Origin: Psettodes erumei
Lineage: Eukaryota; Chordata; Actinopteri; Pleuronectiformes; Psettodidae
Direction: 5' to 3'
NCBI GenBank assembly: GCA_016785225.1
Contig: JAFBJZ010000772.1
Location: forward strand, 5,303,501 to 5,367,500
Length of the DNA: 64,000 nucleotides
The notes beneath the pieces are model-generated. The model was not told the origin of the DNA and ran no database searches. It worked only from the letters and a program-made list of their open reading frames with translations. The stretch's first letter is position 1. Each line of letters opens with the position of its first letter. Shown here piece after piece: positions 13,831 through 25,700 of the stretch. The translations under genes and the position numbers were made by a program.

Positions 13831-14026
13831 AATGTCTAGATCTCCTAATGGGGATGGCCTTGCCCACTGGCCAATGTATGGAGCAGAAGAAGAATACATG
13901 GTAATCGGTTTAAAGGAGCAGGTAACTGGTCAGCACCTGAAGAAAGAGCAGTTTTTCTTCCTGACTCAGACACTCCCAGAGAAGATCAGGCAACATAAAG
14001 AAAAAATGGAACATGCGGAGCTGTAG
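9616..14026 (+). CDS. Carboxylesterase, CES2/fatty acyl-CoA hydrolase type
   Basis: A serine hydrolase that cleaves carboxylic esters, amides or thioesters in the endoplasmic reticulum lumen. Thirteen coding exons: 9616-9688, 10839-11031, 11132-11270, 11643-11776, 11922-12075, 12203-12307, 12391-12489, 12641-12784, 12921-12998, 13082-13229, 13338-13487, 13593-13665, 13840-14026. All phases close, giving 558 residues, the usual family length. Visible: a signal peptide (residues 1-21, hydrophobic core LFLLLVFCLC), oxyanion-hole HGGG (141-144), nucleophile Ser222 in GESAGG, Glu340 in NNDEGGW, His452 in SDHADE, the EDCLYLNIY motif, and a C-terminal HAEL like the HxEL ER-retrieval signals of mammalian carboxylesterases. 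The triad is complete, so it should be active. It is tail to tail with fbxo31. The exact CES orthologue cannot be settled from this reading; teleost copies are often labelled CES2-like or medium-chain fatty acyl-CoA hydrolase. Confidence 0.93.
13797..13826 (+). repeat. (TG)15 microsatellite just before the last esterase acceptor
   Basis: Fifteen TG units end only 13 bases before the last coding exon of the esterase, where a pyrimidine tract would normally lie. UG repeats in RNA are known binding sites for TDP-43 and CELF proteins, so repeat length could affect use of this acceptor. Confidence 0.95.
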
Positions 14027-14378
14027 AAAAGTCACCTCTCCTTTTCCATTCCATCAATGTTTACCTATGCCAAGAAGGTTATGTAATTGGTTGTGTTTGT
14101 CCAACTATTATAAGGATTACGCAAATAGCTGGATTAATCTTGACCCAGCAAACATTTTGAATGATTCTTCACCATTGTGAGATAGGGCAAAAGTCATATC
14201 TCCATAAATGCACAATGATTTGAAATAATTTGGGAAAAACAGTAGGTAGTTAAGTTGAGTGAACACTTTTTGGACCTGCTATGTATATTAAACACCAGTT
14301 GATTCTTGATGTAGTGTAATATAATAGTTTGGCTTTCTTGTGTAACAGCAATGTGGTACACATACAAATCACAGGAAA

Positions 14379-14384
14379 AATAAA
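14379..14384 (+). terminator. Poly(A) signal of the esterase gene
   Basis: AATAAA lies 353 bases after the esterase stop codon in AT-rich sequence. It is the canonical hexamer and the best candidate seen for the end of this transcript. Confidence 0.7.
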
Positions 14385-14417
14385 CTAATGTAACTGTGTT
14401 TCAGTTGTTGGTTTTTT

Positions 14418-14423
14418 TTTATT
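14418..14423 (-). terminator. Candidate distal poly(A) signal of fbxo31
   Basis: On the minus strand this reads AATAAA. It would give fbxo31 a 3' untranslated region of about 1.66 kb. A weaker ATTAAA at 14730-14735 (minus) is an alternative. The site lies 33 bases from the esterase signal, so the two transcripts would end almost back to back. Confidence 0.45.
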
Positions 14424-16079
14424 ATTGAGAAGAGCGCTTAAGCTGGAAAGCTCCCTGAAGTCCGATGTAAGCAATTCAATAGGTCAAACTTAGTTTGTTT
14501 TTCACAAAATCAGGCCTATGGCATTGAAAATAGTACAAAGCAACACTTTTCAAAGGCAAATCATTCAAATAGCTGGGTACAGTCGGCTTATAGACAGGAG
14601 AATGTACAAAACAAGTGCACTAAAATCAAGAGGAAAACACTAAAATGTGACAAAATAATTCAAATAATGCTTTAGCAGAAGCAAATTTGAATAAAGCTGC
14701 AGTCTGATATAAAAGTGCTGGCCAGTGGTTTTAATGATTAACTAACCCAGAAAAGTGCACTTGGAGTAAGAAAGCTACTGGGCATAACCATCCGGCCGTA
14801 GTGAGTCATACAGACACCTACTTGGTACTTTGAGATGCACTTTAAGCTGTATAGCTGAATTTGTATAATGATCAATAAGCCTGGTTTAAAGTTTGAAATA
14901 AATTGGAAAAGTGGAGGGAATAGCTCTACAGGCATACAGCCAGGCCAACAATGCGTGAGCTATTGATAGAAACGACAAATGCATTACATTTCAAAAGGTA
15001 AGACAAGTTTCTGTTTCAGGCCATAATTATATGAGCACATAAACTGTATAATTTTCATACTTCGATTAACTCCAGCTTATGTATAGGTTATGTTATTCTA
15101 TTGCAATACAGTACATCTTTCCTTACTTACATAATATTTTGTGAGGTCTGATGTAGGACCATGAACCAAAGCATATCACTGAAAAAGATATCTCAGAAGT
15201 CCAAAGGACAAAAACATATCAGTCTGCCTAAAACCAACTGATGAAACTACAGTGTCTGATAAGACAGCAAGTGCTTTCTTGGCAATGGTTAGAAAATTGC
15301 CCCATTGTAAAACTCACTCTGTATTTCTGTTGGACAAATTAATAAAATGTATGTAATGTTGTACATTATTGTGTTATACATAAATAATGCTGCCCTGTTT
15401 TTAACTGACTTGTGGCAAAGAGAAAAACACCTGAGATGTGAGTCTTTTCTAAATTCTGATGTCTGTTAAGGACAAAAAGCAAAACAAAACAATAAAACAA
15501 AGCATGCTGCTTTATGAAAGTAAAACATGTTCAGAGAATGGTTATGAGTGTAGTATGATTAAATCCAAATAAAACGCAGCATGCAGTTCAACATGTTGGG
15601 CACTGACATTATTATAATACTATATAGTAGAATACATTGGACACCTTTATCTTCTTCAAGCACTACCAAGTACAGACATGGTTTTAGAATCAGAGGCACA
15701 TACAGTTTCATCCATAACAAGTGGCATGAAATGTCATTCCTTTTCTCCTGCAGGGAATAAATAAATAAATTAAAAACTTGTGACCTGTTATCATGCTGCA
15801 CCAGAGGATTAAGGTCATACAGAGGTGTGATAAGAGACACTGACTTGAGAGACCTGTCAAAGTGCTTGTATGGGAACAGGAACATGGGTGTGCCAGGTCA
15901 GAGTGATATAACTAGCTGAATTAGACAGTAAAACCCAATGCCCAGACATACATAGAACCCGGGGGTTGGGGTCATGAGCTAACATGACAGTAATGATGTC
16001 AGCGGAGGACAGAGGTGATTCGTGTGTAATGTTTGTTGCTATGCATTGTAATGTGGGAGGAGACTTAAAGCTTGGTGCA
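14424..16079 (-). other. fbxo31: Probable 3' untranslated region of fbxo31
   Basis: There is no open frame of interest on either strand. The sequence is AT-rich, lies directly after the fbxo31 stop codon, and has no closer AATAAA on the minus strand than the one at 14418. It is read here as the fbxo31 3' untranslated region; the extent is inferred. Confidence 0.45.
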
Positions 16080-19000
16080 TCAGGATGTCCAGGACTGCAT
16101 GTTCTGCAGCATGGCCTCAAACCGCTCCATGTTTGGGGCGTGAGCGTGGGCTAGATGGTCCGTCAGGCGACTGTACAGACTGAAAGACTTCAACTCTAGC
16201 CAGATGAAACCAAAGCGGTCCTCATCAAACAGCACAAAGAGCCCCGGGGTGCGCTCCGGACTTGTAAAGCCATGTCCAGCGATCAGGCCTGTCCCATAGA
16301 AGCTGAAATGGAGGAACATCAATTTATCAATCAATCAATATTTTGATGGATATCCATATCCATTTGTGTCGCAGTCTGGCTGGTCACAGAGTTTACCTTA
16401 ATTTGATGGCACTCTGCACCATCCATCCATTTTGCACCATACACAGAAGCCAACAATCACCTTAACCTTTTTTACATGGCAGATTAAATATCCTTGGCTA
16501 TAAAGCTATAATTGTAAAAGGCAAGAGAACCATTTCCTCACAACCGCTGTTTAGCAAAAAAGCCCTCATTATTACAACCTGTTGGCCATGAACTTTCAAC
16601 AGCTCAAACCGTATGTGCACTTTTATCTAACAACATTGTGACTGTGGAAAAATGCATCTACAATCAGTTGACCTATGGAATTTATACTGGGCATATTTTC
16701 CCAGACCTTACCATTTTCTGCAGGTGCGAGGGTACACCTCATTACGAGCCATAACCCCGAGGGGCAAGACGAATGGCTGGGCTTCAGGAGGGCTGGTGCC
16801 AGTGCTGGGGCCGGGCTGAGAGCCATCGGAACAGGCACCATGGTCTACGTCAATCTCTTCTGCTCCGCTGGCACCACCACAGCTATCCTCCGCTGCAGCG
16901 TTGACTGTGGAAGAGGTGCCCCTGGCCCCTTGTTCCACTTCTCTCTGCACTTCCTCATGTACCCCCAGTACAAGTCGGGACAGTTCTTCTATTTTGCGCT
17001 GTTGCTCCAATTCTGGGAGGATGACGGGCCGGTTCAGATCAACATCCAAAGTGAGCTGCCCTGCAGGAACGTTTGGGTCTCCCTGCAGGAAGATGTCCCA
17101 TGTTAGTTAGTTACCACTAGCAGATCATTTCTGTTGGGTTAATGTTTCATCCATTAGGTCTGACACATGAAATGTTATATTCAAAAGGCACTATATGTGT
17201 ACGAGCACCCATTTAAAGCTTGAGTGATGATTACATCAGGAATTTTGGCTTAACAGAAGAGAAGGATGACCTGTGGGAAATTTACAGGTTATTGAATTAG
17301 ACACAGGAAATCTGCAGTTACTTTATACTGCAGGGCCAACATGCATACGAGTCATTTCCATGAGTTAGGAAACTTTGCCATGAGGAGAGTTTCTCTTTTA
17401 AGACAAGCACAGCCTCTGACAAGGATTAACTAACTTACAGTGAGCTTGGTGGCTCTTGCGGAGTTCCCGTGGAAACTGAGCATGACGATCTCCAAGCCAT
17501 GACTGCCGTAGGTACCTTTGAAGAGGCCTGGCTGCAGCAGGTCAGAGGGCATCGCAGGGGGAAGGTAGATCCTCCGGTACGTTAAGCAGTTACTGTCAAA
17601 AGAAAGCATACAAATGCCAGAGCTTTATCTGAGTCTCTGCCAGGTCTGTTGGAACTGTAGGTTTATGCATCTGTCCACGAGAGGAATCTCTTGTTAGATA
17701 AAAATTTATTGTTGTCATTGTTGTTTGACCTATAAGAGCTACTGAAGGCATAAAATCAACTGACATTTGAGGTGTGAGGAAAAGACTCATACTCATATTG
17801 ACTAGTATAAATGAACTTCATCAGGATGAGCTCCTGCATGTGCTCATGGAAGATTTCTTCTAGCGTTCGGCCCCATTCCTCCTCCAACCACGTCCTGAAC
17901 TCCTGCAAATGCACAGAAAATGAGGAACACTCATAAAAGTATTTGAAGTTGGACCTTATCAAAAACACATAAGCTTTAAAACTATAATTAGCCCGAAAAG
18001 TTAATAATTACATACAGGTCAACTGGTTTTAGCAAGCGATAGATTGCTGATTTGACTCACTTCCTGTCTGCCTCCTGGCATGCGATGATGATCAGTCTGG
18101 TTACATTTAGTTGAAAATTCATCCCTCTTGACGGTCTGAAAAATAACAGAATACACATATTAGAGGACGGCCCACTTTTAAAGCTACAAACTTCAAATTA
18201 AAGGAGAATTTTTTAATTAATACTTTTAATCTGTTGAGCTCATTTCTTTAGTGTACGCCCTTACTTGTATATCTCCTTTGTGAGGACCCTTGTGTCCATA
18301 CATACACTCCACAGTTGCCTTTTTGCTCTCCCACATGTGGATACGGAAAAGTGGCCGTCTTCGCATGGGATCCTCCACGCGAGGATCATGAGGTGGCAAA
18401 TACATCCAGCCAATGATGAACGGTCCATCCACCTGAATAAAAAACACTTTTAATAACATGCCAGCCATTGAAATGATCCTGAATTAAAATATTGCAACAT
18501 CAAAATCATAAGTATTTGACTTTGTTTGAAAACTGAAAGTTATGGTCACTGTGCCTCATCTTAATGCAAATGTCCTGATTGAGAAATAGTACAAACCACA
18601 ACATTGAGCAATCCGCCATAAGGGCCTATGTCAGGCTGCCATAAGCCCAAGATGTGTCTGTATGGGTGAAGCACTGCAACACAAAAGCACAACATCACAG
18701 CAGTCAGTTGCAGTGCAGTGATGCTCCCATGATTTACAACAAGCTCCACTCTGCATGGTCAGAAAGAGAAGAGGAGGTGTTAAAATCCACAGACGGAACT
18801 GTTTTGTTTAATGTCTGTCGCGGCGGAGTCGATGAGATGTGAACTTAAAAAGAAAGAAAACAAGTGGAAACTGACCAAGTTTCTCTCACCTCACACAAGG
18901 CAAACCAAAATACCCAGCCTTCCATTTCACACGTTGTATGAAAGCAAACACTTCAGAGGAGAAATGTTACTGTTCATGCGCAAGGTGCATAATTTGAGAT

Positions 19001-21313
19001 GTTCTGATACCATTTTATTTTTGCCTTCAAATTTCCTCAGATACCTGAACTTGTGCATCAGCAGATACAGAGTACTGATCAGATACCACTGTGTAAAAAA
19101 AACATTAACAGCTGTATAATCACAACCCTGTATGGTTGTGATGTGATTGCAATCCTTGTATAGCTTCAGTTAAACCCTTTGTAAAACATGAACAAATACA
19201 TGAAAATACCTAAATGCCATAGAAGTTTTCTTTTATTTTGAATAAATAAATGTAGAAATTAATTACCGTTCCTTTCAAAAGAAAACTTCAAGTGAAGCCA
19301 TAATTTAGTAAAATAAGACACTTACATTTTTAGATAGTACAGTAACAACATAAAACAATATTGCAATAGCAACTATGTAAATCACTGCTCAATTACAGTA
19401 GTTGCCAGTGGCTAGCTACTGTTTAAGAGGATCAAAGAGGAAGTCTTATCTGGGTGTGAAACTTAAGTATAATGAATGAATGAATAATAAATTAATTATT
19501 TATTTGGCGGCAGTGCAAAGACTTGTGTACTCGCCGATACCCAATCCAGTATTTCAAATAGTATCAGTATCAGAACAACTCTATGAGTAACACTGCTGCA
19601 ACGTTTTGCTCACATTTCAAATCAGTCTCTCTCTCTCTCTCTCTCTCACTCACTCACACACGCACAAGCACTCATGCTGCAGCCATTCACAGTGAGGACC
19701 ATGTACATACAGTGTGTGTACACATCTCTATATTCCATGTGCTCGTAGTCCGGGAGGAGCTTCATAAAGCGCCCAGACTTCACCCGTGGGTTGACACCTG
19801 GACAGGCACAACACAGGCATGTGTAGAGCAACCACGGACCAAGGCAGACTCGGTCCAAGGTCGCACTCTGAATTCATAATGTGCCAAAGTAGTCTATTCA
19901 AAAGAGCCACCAGGGGCACCGCATTGCCAGGTGGTATGTTTTGTGGCAGCTGGCATTGCAAAACGCAAAATGAGCTTGGAATCTCTGCTTGTAAACAGAT
20001 GAGGGGGAAGACATTAAAGAAAAAATATATATAAAAAGTTGAACCATCAACAGCCTGAGTTTAAGTGGGACAGAGAACTCAAGTTCAATTTTTTTTTTAA
20101 AAAAAGAAAATGCCGGGACTGCTTCCCATCTGCAGAAAATCACAGTTGACATTAGGGAGATTTCTGAGGACACCTGGCTCACATATGCACAGGAAAATGT
20201 AAACGCTGAATGGCACAATGGAGTAGGAAGGAATCAAATATTTTACTGGATCAATTAATGGGAGAAATAACAGTTTTCATGGTTACATGCCAGTCAAACT
20301 CACGTTTCACATAGAGTTCCCGGCTAGATATGCCACCCACTTCCATCTTCCTCAGGTCCTCCTTCATACCAAACTCTGCAGAGAAAACACATGTCAAGTG
20401 ACTGATAAGTGTTTGAAATGGTGTTTGGAAATTTAAAAAAAAACTACCCAACAGTGTCTGTTTATGTACACGTATCTGTTCGAGCCTGAGCACAGTCTCA
20501 TGACGAACAACATGAAGCGTTGGGATGGTGACGGGGATCACAATCATGTTTCAGCCCAGCCAGCCAGCCAGCCCCCCACCCCCCGCATCAAGAGTTTTAT
20601 CAGCTGGAAAGCTAACATGGGCCTGGAAGCAAAGCAGCGAGAGGCCTTGCTCTATTTTGGTAAGGACACGGCGACTGGGGTCATTTCCTTCATGGTTCCC
20701 GTACTGATCGATAGAAATCCTTTTAGGGGAAAACATTTCCGAGGATGCGGAGCTGCTGAGCACCGAGCCGGACACATACAACCTGTCGACATGAAGGACT
20801 CTCACCACGCATCTGATAATAAAATGTGACTCAACACTTAACTGAGCCATCGCGGAAGCTAGCGTGCAGTTATCGCTGTATTTACCTTTAATGCACCGCC
20901 TTCTCCAGATGGTTTCAGTGCTGAGGATATGTTTGAATTTCTTGCAGACGAGGGCCACATTCGGCAGCGCCGTTCCGGGGAGCAGGGAGAATATCTCCAC
21001 TAGGAGCTCCGGCGGTAATTCCGCTAATGACTGCGGGTGTGGAGGTCCCGTGCTTGTGCGGTTCAGAAAGCCTCCTCTGTTGACATGACCGCTGCCATAT
21101 TCGCAAGCGTCACTCGGCCCTGCAGTGGCGACGCCGCTCTCCGCCGCCGCCGCCGCCGCCGCAAACGTCGCCCTGCCTCTGGCCCACGATCCGCTCCCCT
21201 TCTTCCTCGTCCATGTCGGAATCGCTACCCTGACCCTGCTGGTTATTATGCCGCTGTCGCCTCCGGCACCTTCGCGACTGACCCACTCCGCAGAGCCTGG
21301 CACAAACAGCCAT
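16080..21313 (-). CDS. fbxo31: FBXO31, F-box subunit of SCF ubiquitin ligase (apparent frameshift in exon 1)
   Basis: FBXO31 is the substrate receptor of an SKP1-CUL1 ligase; reported targets include cyclin D1. Coding exons on the minus strand: 20886-21313, 20304-20375, 18597-18673, 18265-18432, 18061-18135, 17793-17902, 17439-17592, 16712-17082, 16080-16302. The start is the ATG at 21313, because MAVCARLCGVGQSRRCRRRQ matches the known vertebrate N-terminus. The F-box (SLAELPPELLVEIFSLLPG) and conserved blocks such as HILGLWQPDIGPYGGLL, CNQTDHHRMPGGRQEEFR and GLIAGHGFTSPERTPG follow. The N-terminal frame stops at 21110-21112, and the F-box lies in the frame one base later with no ATG of its own upstream. 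With one base skipped in exon 1 the coding length is 558 codons and every later phase closes. Exon 8 (16712-17082) holds a long, poorly conserved Ser/Glu/Pro-rich insert. The break may be an assembly error, an allele, or true recoding; the rest of the gene looks intact. Confidence 0.93.
19626..19649. repeat. (CT)n microsatellite in an fbxo31 intron
   Basis: A short dinucleotide CT run, followed by CACT and CACA units, lies in the 1.6-kb fbxo31 intron between 18674 and 20303. No coding potential was seen around it. Confidence 0.85.
21141..21161. repeat. fbxo31: (CCG)7 triplet run in fbxo31 exon 1
   Basis: Seven CCG units on the plus strand (CGG on the coding strand) encode poly-Gly in the N-terminal frame or poly-Ala in the F-box frame. 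The apparent frameshift maps close to this run. Such GC-rich tracts are prone to sequencing and assembly error. Confidence 0.9.
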
Positions 21314-21389
21314 CCGTAGTCACCAAACGGGCAACATTACATCACTACAACATATCTATCAGCTGCAGTCTGGCTGATCTCCTCCTGTC

Positions 21390-21397
21390 CTCGCGAG
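21390..21397. promoter_or_regulatory. CTCGCGAG core upstream of fbxo31
   Basis: The eight-base palindromic core of the BANP motif lies about 77 bases upstream of the fbxo31 start codon, with both flanking bases off consensus. The position fits a promoter site. Binding is not shown. Confidence 0.35.
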
Positions 21398-21683
21398 CAT
21401 GGGCAGAAACATTCCTTCTGACGTCACACCGGGTGCAAGTAAAACGCGCAGCAACGTTCCTTCTTTTTTCCTTTTGTACCAGAAATCGTGTATAAAGTCT
21501 GTTATTGTCACCCAGGTTTATGAAGATGACCCACAGAGTGGACCTTCCAGCTTGAAATTCAACAAGATGATAAGGCACCAGTATTGGTATTCGACTTTGT
21601 CACATTCCCAGAAGATCTATAATAAATTCATAAAACAACAAAAAGGCATGCATGATGATGCAAGAAATTACATGTATGGACAA

Positions 21684-21695
21684 CTGCGCATGCAC
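21684..21695. promoter_or_regulatory. NRF1-like site between fbxo31 and tRNA-Arg
   Basis: TGCGCATGCACA differs by one base from the NRF1 consensus TGCGCATGCGCA. It lies about 370 bases upstream of the fbxo31 start, in the shared intergenic space with the tRNA gene and fanci. Motif only. Confidence 0.3.
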
Positions 21696-21899
21696 AGCCA
21701 TAGCAGCATGTTCCTCAGTTAGAAATACGCAAACACCATGCCACAGCATGTGCAACTATAATGATCACGGCGTCGCCAAGTGTCGGCAAACTTACATTTA
21801 TGGAGCGCAGTCATTTCATCATAGTCACGGGTATTAAAATTCAGATCAATAAGAGTTCGCACACATGGACTAACATAAGGTTTTAAGTAAGAAAAGGAG

Positions 21900-21972
21900 C
21901 GAGCCAGCCAGGAGTCGAACCTAGAATCTTCTGATCCGTAGTCAGACGCGTTATCCATTGCGCCACTGGCCC
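21900..21972 (-). tRNA. tRNA-Arg (anticodon ACG), copy 2
   Basis: The same 73-base cloverleaf as at 9101-9173, with no difference, but with unrelated flanks. Anticodon ACG, discriminator G, no intron. A minus-strand TTTT at 21892-21895 follows the 3' end and can terminate RNA polymerase III. It lies between the divergent fbxo31 and fanci genes. Confidence 0.97.
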
Positions 21973-22787
21973 GTCATAATGAACGCTATCATTCCGTTAC
22001 TATTATTATAACCTCAAACGGCGGTGTCGTTCAGTTTGACGTTGTGTCAGCGGACAAACCCAGGGCGATGGATAATATTTATCCCAAACCGGACAAGCAT
22101 TAGACAACCCGACTTTTCGACGAAGTTGGCGACTTTCCCCTCCTAAAATCCGAGATTGAATGAGATTATTCATAAACCGTTAGGACAGTAACCATCGCGG
22201 TTTTATAATTTATTAATCAGTCAAACAACCGATTTAGTCAAGTCCACGAAAATGACATATCAATGAGTGTAAACCAGCGATTGTCTCTTGAAAGAATTCC
22301 GAGTCATTTACACATAGCGAACTTGGCAACCCAGTACACAACTATGCCCGTAGGTGTGCTTTATAAACGTGCTTTAAAAGGTTGTGAAAGCCGTGTCTTT
22401 TCACTAAAATAGATGTTATACTATCACTTTATAAGATATCATAGGTTATGTAGCTGTACTATTGTACTGCATATTGAAATTTATGAGGAACTATCAAATG
22501 CTGTGATTGTGGGATACTTTGAATCAAACGTGGCAACCGTGGAGCAAAACAGGAAGTGTCGAGTGGCGGGCAATTTGTTAGGTCTTAACAAAGTGTTACC
22601 AAGGATGCCAGAAGTCTCGGTTTTGCCTTTTCACGGGCTACTTAACTAAATTTAATGTGCTTTCCCATATAACATTTAATGGTAAACGTTGTAGTGGTGC
22701 ACTGAGTCCACACCAACAAGCTTGCTGAGGGTGACGACAAACGGGGATTCCTTAGTATCACTGCGTTTCTCAGCCTGCATCGTGATC
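21973..22787 (+). promoter_or_regulatory. fanci promoter and leader
   Basis: No open frame of note. A pyrimidine tract ending in TTTCTCAG (to 22771) stands 16 bases before the fanci ATG and could be the acceptor of a spliced leader exon. The promoter must lie in this 0.8-kb space between the tRNA gene and fanci. No TATA box was recognised. Confidence 0.4.
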
Positions 22788-25700
22788 ATGAAAGCTGAAG
22801 TGGACAAAATTATCTTATTGTCAGATGGAGACAGAACTGCCGAACTACAGAAGTACCTTTCCTCCCTCCAAAATGATCAGGTAATTATTGCCAGTGACCA
22901 GATTTCAACTGTCCTTAAAAAAAACTTCCACCGTGCACTGTGAGAAAACCCCGTCGGAAACACTTACCTCCGTTGTGATCTGCTTTCTAGTTAATCACCG
23001 CGATTACAAACGTGGCATTAAAGGGTAAGAAGGTCGGTGCCACGATTAAAGGCATATTTAAAGGTAAACGCACATTGTCATCATGGTGCAGTTTAGAATT
23101 TGAGCCACACACTATTTCGGCTTGTATTGCGGTGGATTTGATGTGTGCTCTGTTGCTTAGGCTCTCCACCCAGCACCACTGAAGGATCAGATCGCAGGCT
23201 TCTTGTTTACCAACACTGCATCACACTGTGTGAGTCCGGGGACCTGCAGACCGAGGTGGTGGCTGATATTATTGGACTGCTGATGCTTGAGGTGAATAAA
23301 AAAAAACCGCCTGATTGAGAAAATGTTCCATTTATATCCATGTCTATTGGACATCACTCCATTTCTATTAATAAGAATGACTCTGCCGGGATTGTACAGG
23401 CTTTCCAAATGTATGAGCTGAGTAGGAAATCAAATAACACATCAATGCTATACACTGATTTGAGCTCAGCTGAAGTATTTGAGTAGTACTAATACTAGTT
23501 ATTTGATGCCAGACATGGATTGAGAAAATACATCTACGTAATGCTAACATATCCCAGAAATTGTATAAATGATGAAAGAACTAATAATTAAAACAATGTT
23601 AATTTGTGGACATACACTAAGTCCTCAATTTCTGATATTGTTTCCAAAATAATTTCCACAGCATGCTGTCCTACCCGTCAGTTTTTAGGTTTGTTTGAAT
23701 TGGACACATCTCTTAAAACTGTGTCCTGTTTGTCCTTTCCTTTGTTCACGCTGTGTGTCTTCACCGTACTGAAATAGCTTCTGTCTAATTCCAGTCTGCC
23801 TTCTAAATGTTCCACACAGACTCACACGCTGCCTGGACCCTCTCTTGCAAAACTGGCATCTCTTTTTGTTGAAGCCATCAAGGCGGGAAAAATGGGCAGT
23901 GGGAAATCCCTGGAGCTCTTTCCCACTGTGCTCACTGCCCTTGCAGCCTGTGAAGCTTTGTCTTATGGAAAAGGTAAATGTCAATTTCTAGCCCGAGTTA
24001 CTTTGTTTTTCAGTATTATACAAATACATCAACATCTTACTTAGTGGCGTTATCTACAAGGTGGGAATTTGAAAAGACGTTTAATCTCTTTAGTTTGATT
24101 AGTCTCTTGTGGTTGCTTGTAACTGAACATTAGGAGAACTCAGCGGTGAGGAATACAAGAAGCAGCTGATCAACAGCCTCTGCTCCAGCAGGTACATGCA
24201 CATGGAGTTTTGAGGGAGTTCTTGACTGTGTCCTGCTGCCCACGTATTTGTCCTTTTAGCTTCAAACCATTTTTTTCCCTGCAGATGGGACCCACAGTGT
24301 GTGATCCACCTGACAACTATGTTCAGGTATCACCCTTGACTATCACTCCATCACAGTCTCACACACTATTCATTTTCCCATAGAATAGTGCGAGTATATT
24401 GGTGCTTGTGTGTAAGGGCCGAAGGCAGCTCGTCATAATTTTTTGTTTTCTGCCTCATTTAAGGGATGTGCCCCTCTCATCAGAGGAGCTGCAGTTCCTG
24501 GTGGACAAAGTACTGCGGATGTTCACCAAACTGGAACTGCAGGAGATTCCTCCTCTCGTTTACCAGCTGCTGCTGCTGTCTACAAAGGTATGTGTGTGTG
24601 CAACAAATGTTGATTTTCAGTACCAGGATATCAAACATCTAAATGTCTGCTGTGTACCACCCGTTAGGGTTGTAAGAAACAGGTCCTGGATGGAATCATC
24701 AGTTATTTTAAGGAGCAAGATGTTCATCAGGAAGACGAGCAGAAACAGGGAGAGTGAGTGACTCATACACTACAAAGGAGAAATACTGTATTTACTCTGA
24801 ATCTTACTGCCTAACTTCCATTTACTGATTGTTCTATTTCACTTTTTCTTCCTCAGGAGCCTGGATCTGGAGGTTCAGTCCATTCCACAGGACCAGTTAA
24901 GGCACGTGGAGGGCACAGTCATTCTCCATGTAGTCTTTGCTATACGACTCGACCATGAACTCGGGAGAGAATTCCTTAAAAATTTTAAGGTTAGTTATGA
25001 CTTACAGTATCTCTAAGAAATAATCTTTGATATTTTAAAGAAAGAAATACTGTGGGACACACAATAAAAGTTTAAATTGCGTTCCTCCAGATGTCGTACG
25101 GCGACCTGTGCCCTTTCAGTGTCGCCCTGTTGCTCTCAGTGTCACGTATCCAGCGCTATGAAGAGCAGGTGAGAAAGAAAACTGAAAGAATTTTTCCTAC
25201 GCTCAGTTAAGTCCTGTTTTTATCTGACCTCTCCTGTTCGCCTACCCTTCATTCGCCCTTCCCCTGGCTCGGGTAGGTGTTTGACCTTTTGAAAGGAGCA
25301 GTCATCAAGAGCTTCAAGGATGAACAGCTGCAGCAGGGGTCAAAGCTCCTGCAGGACCTCCTGCCCGGGCACTGCAGTGTGGCTCAGATGATCGTGGACA
25401 CGGTCAAGAACAGGTCAGAACATCAGAGCATCTATTAATCTACTTCAATAAGAACTAGGCATGTACTTATTTCACTATAACAATACTGTGTTTTTTCCAC
25501 AAAATCCTATCCAATATGCATCCTCTACAATATAATAAATTAAATACTGTTGCCCGTCTTACCTGTAACATTAAAAACAATAACTGTTTAATTTCTTTTT
25601 TTATCTGTACAGTGTGTTTGGTTGGGACCATGTGACTCAGGGGCTGGTGCAGCTGGGCTTCGTCCTCATGGACACATTTGGGCCCAAACCTGGACCCTTT

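Noticed and set aside
19583..20034. Plus-strand frames within the fbxo31 introns
   Set aside because: They lie in microsatellite-rich intron sequence opposite fbxo31 and show no family features.
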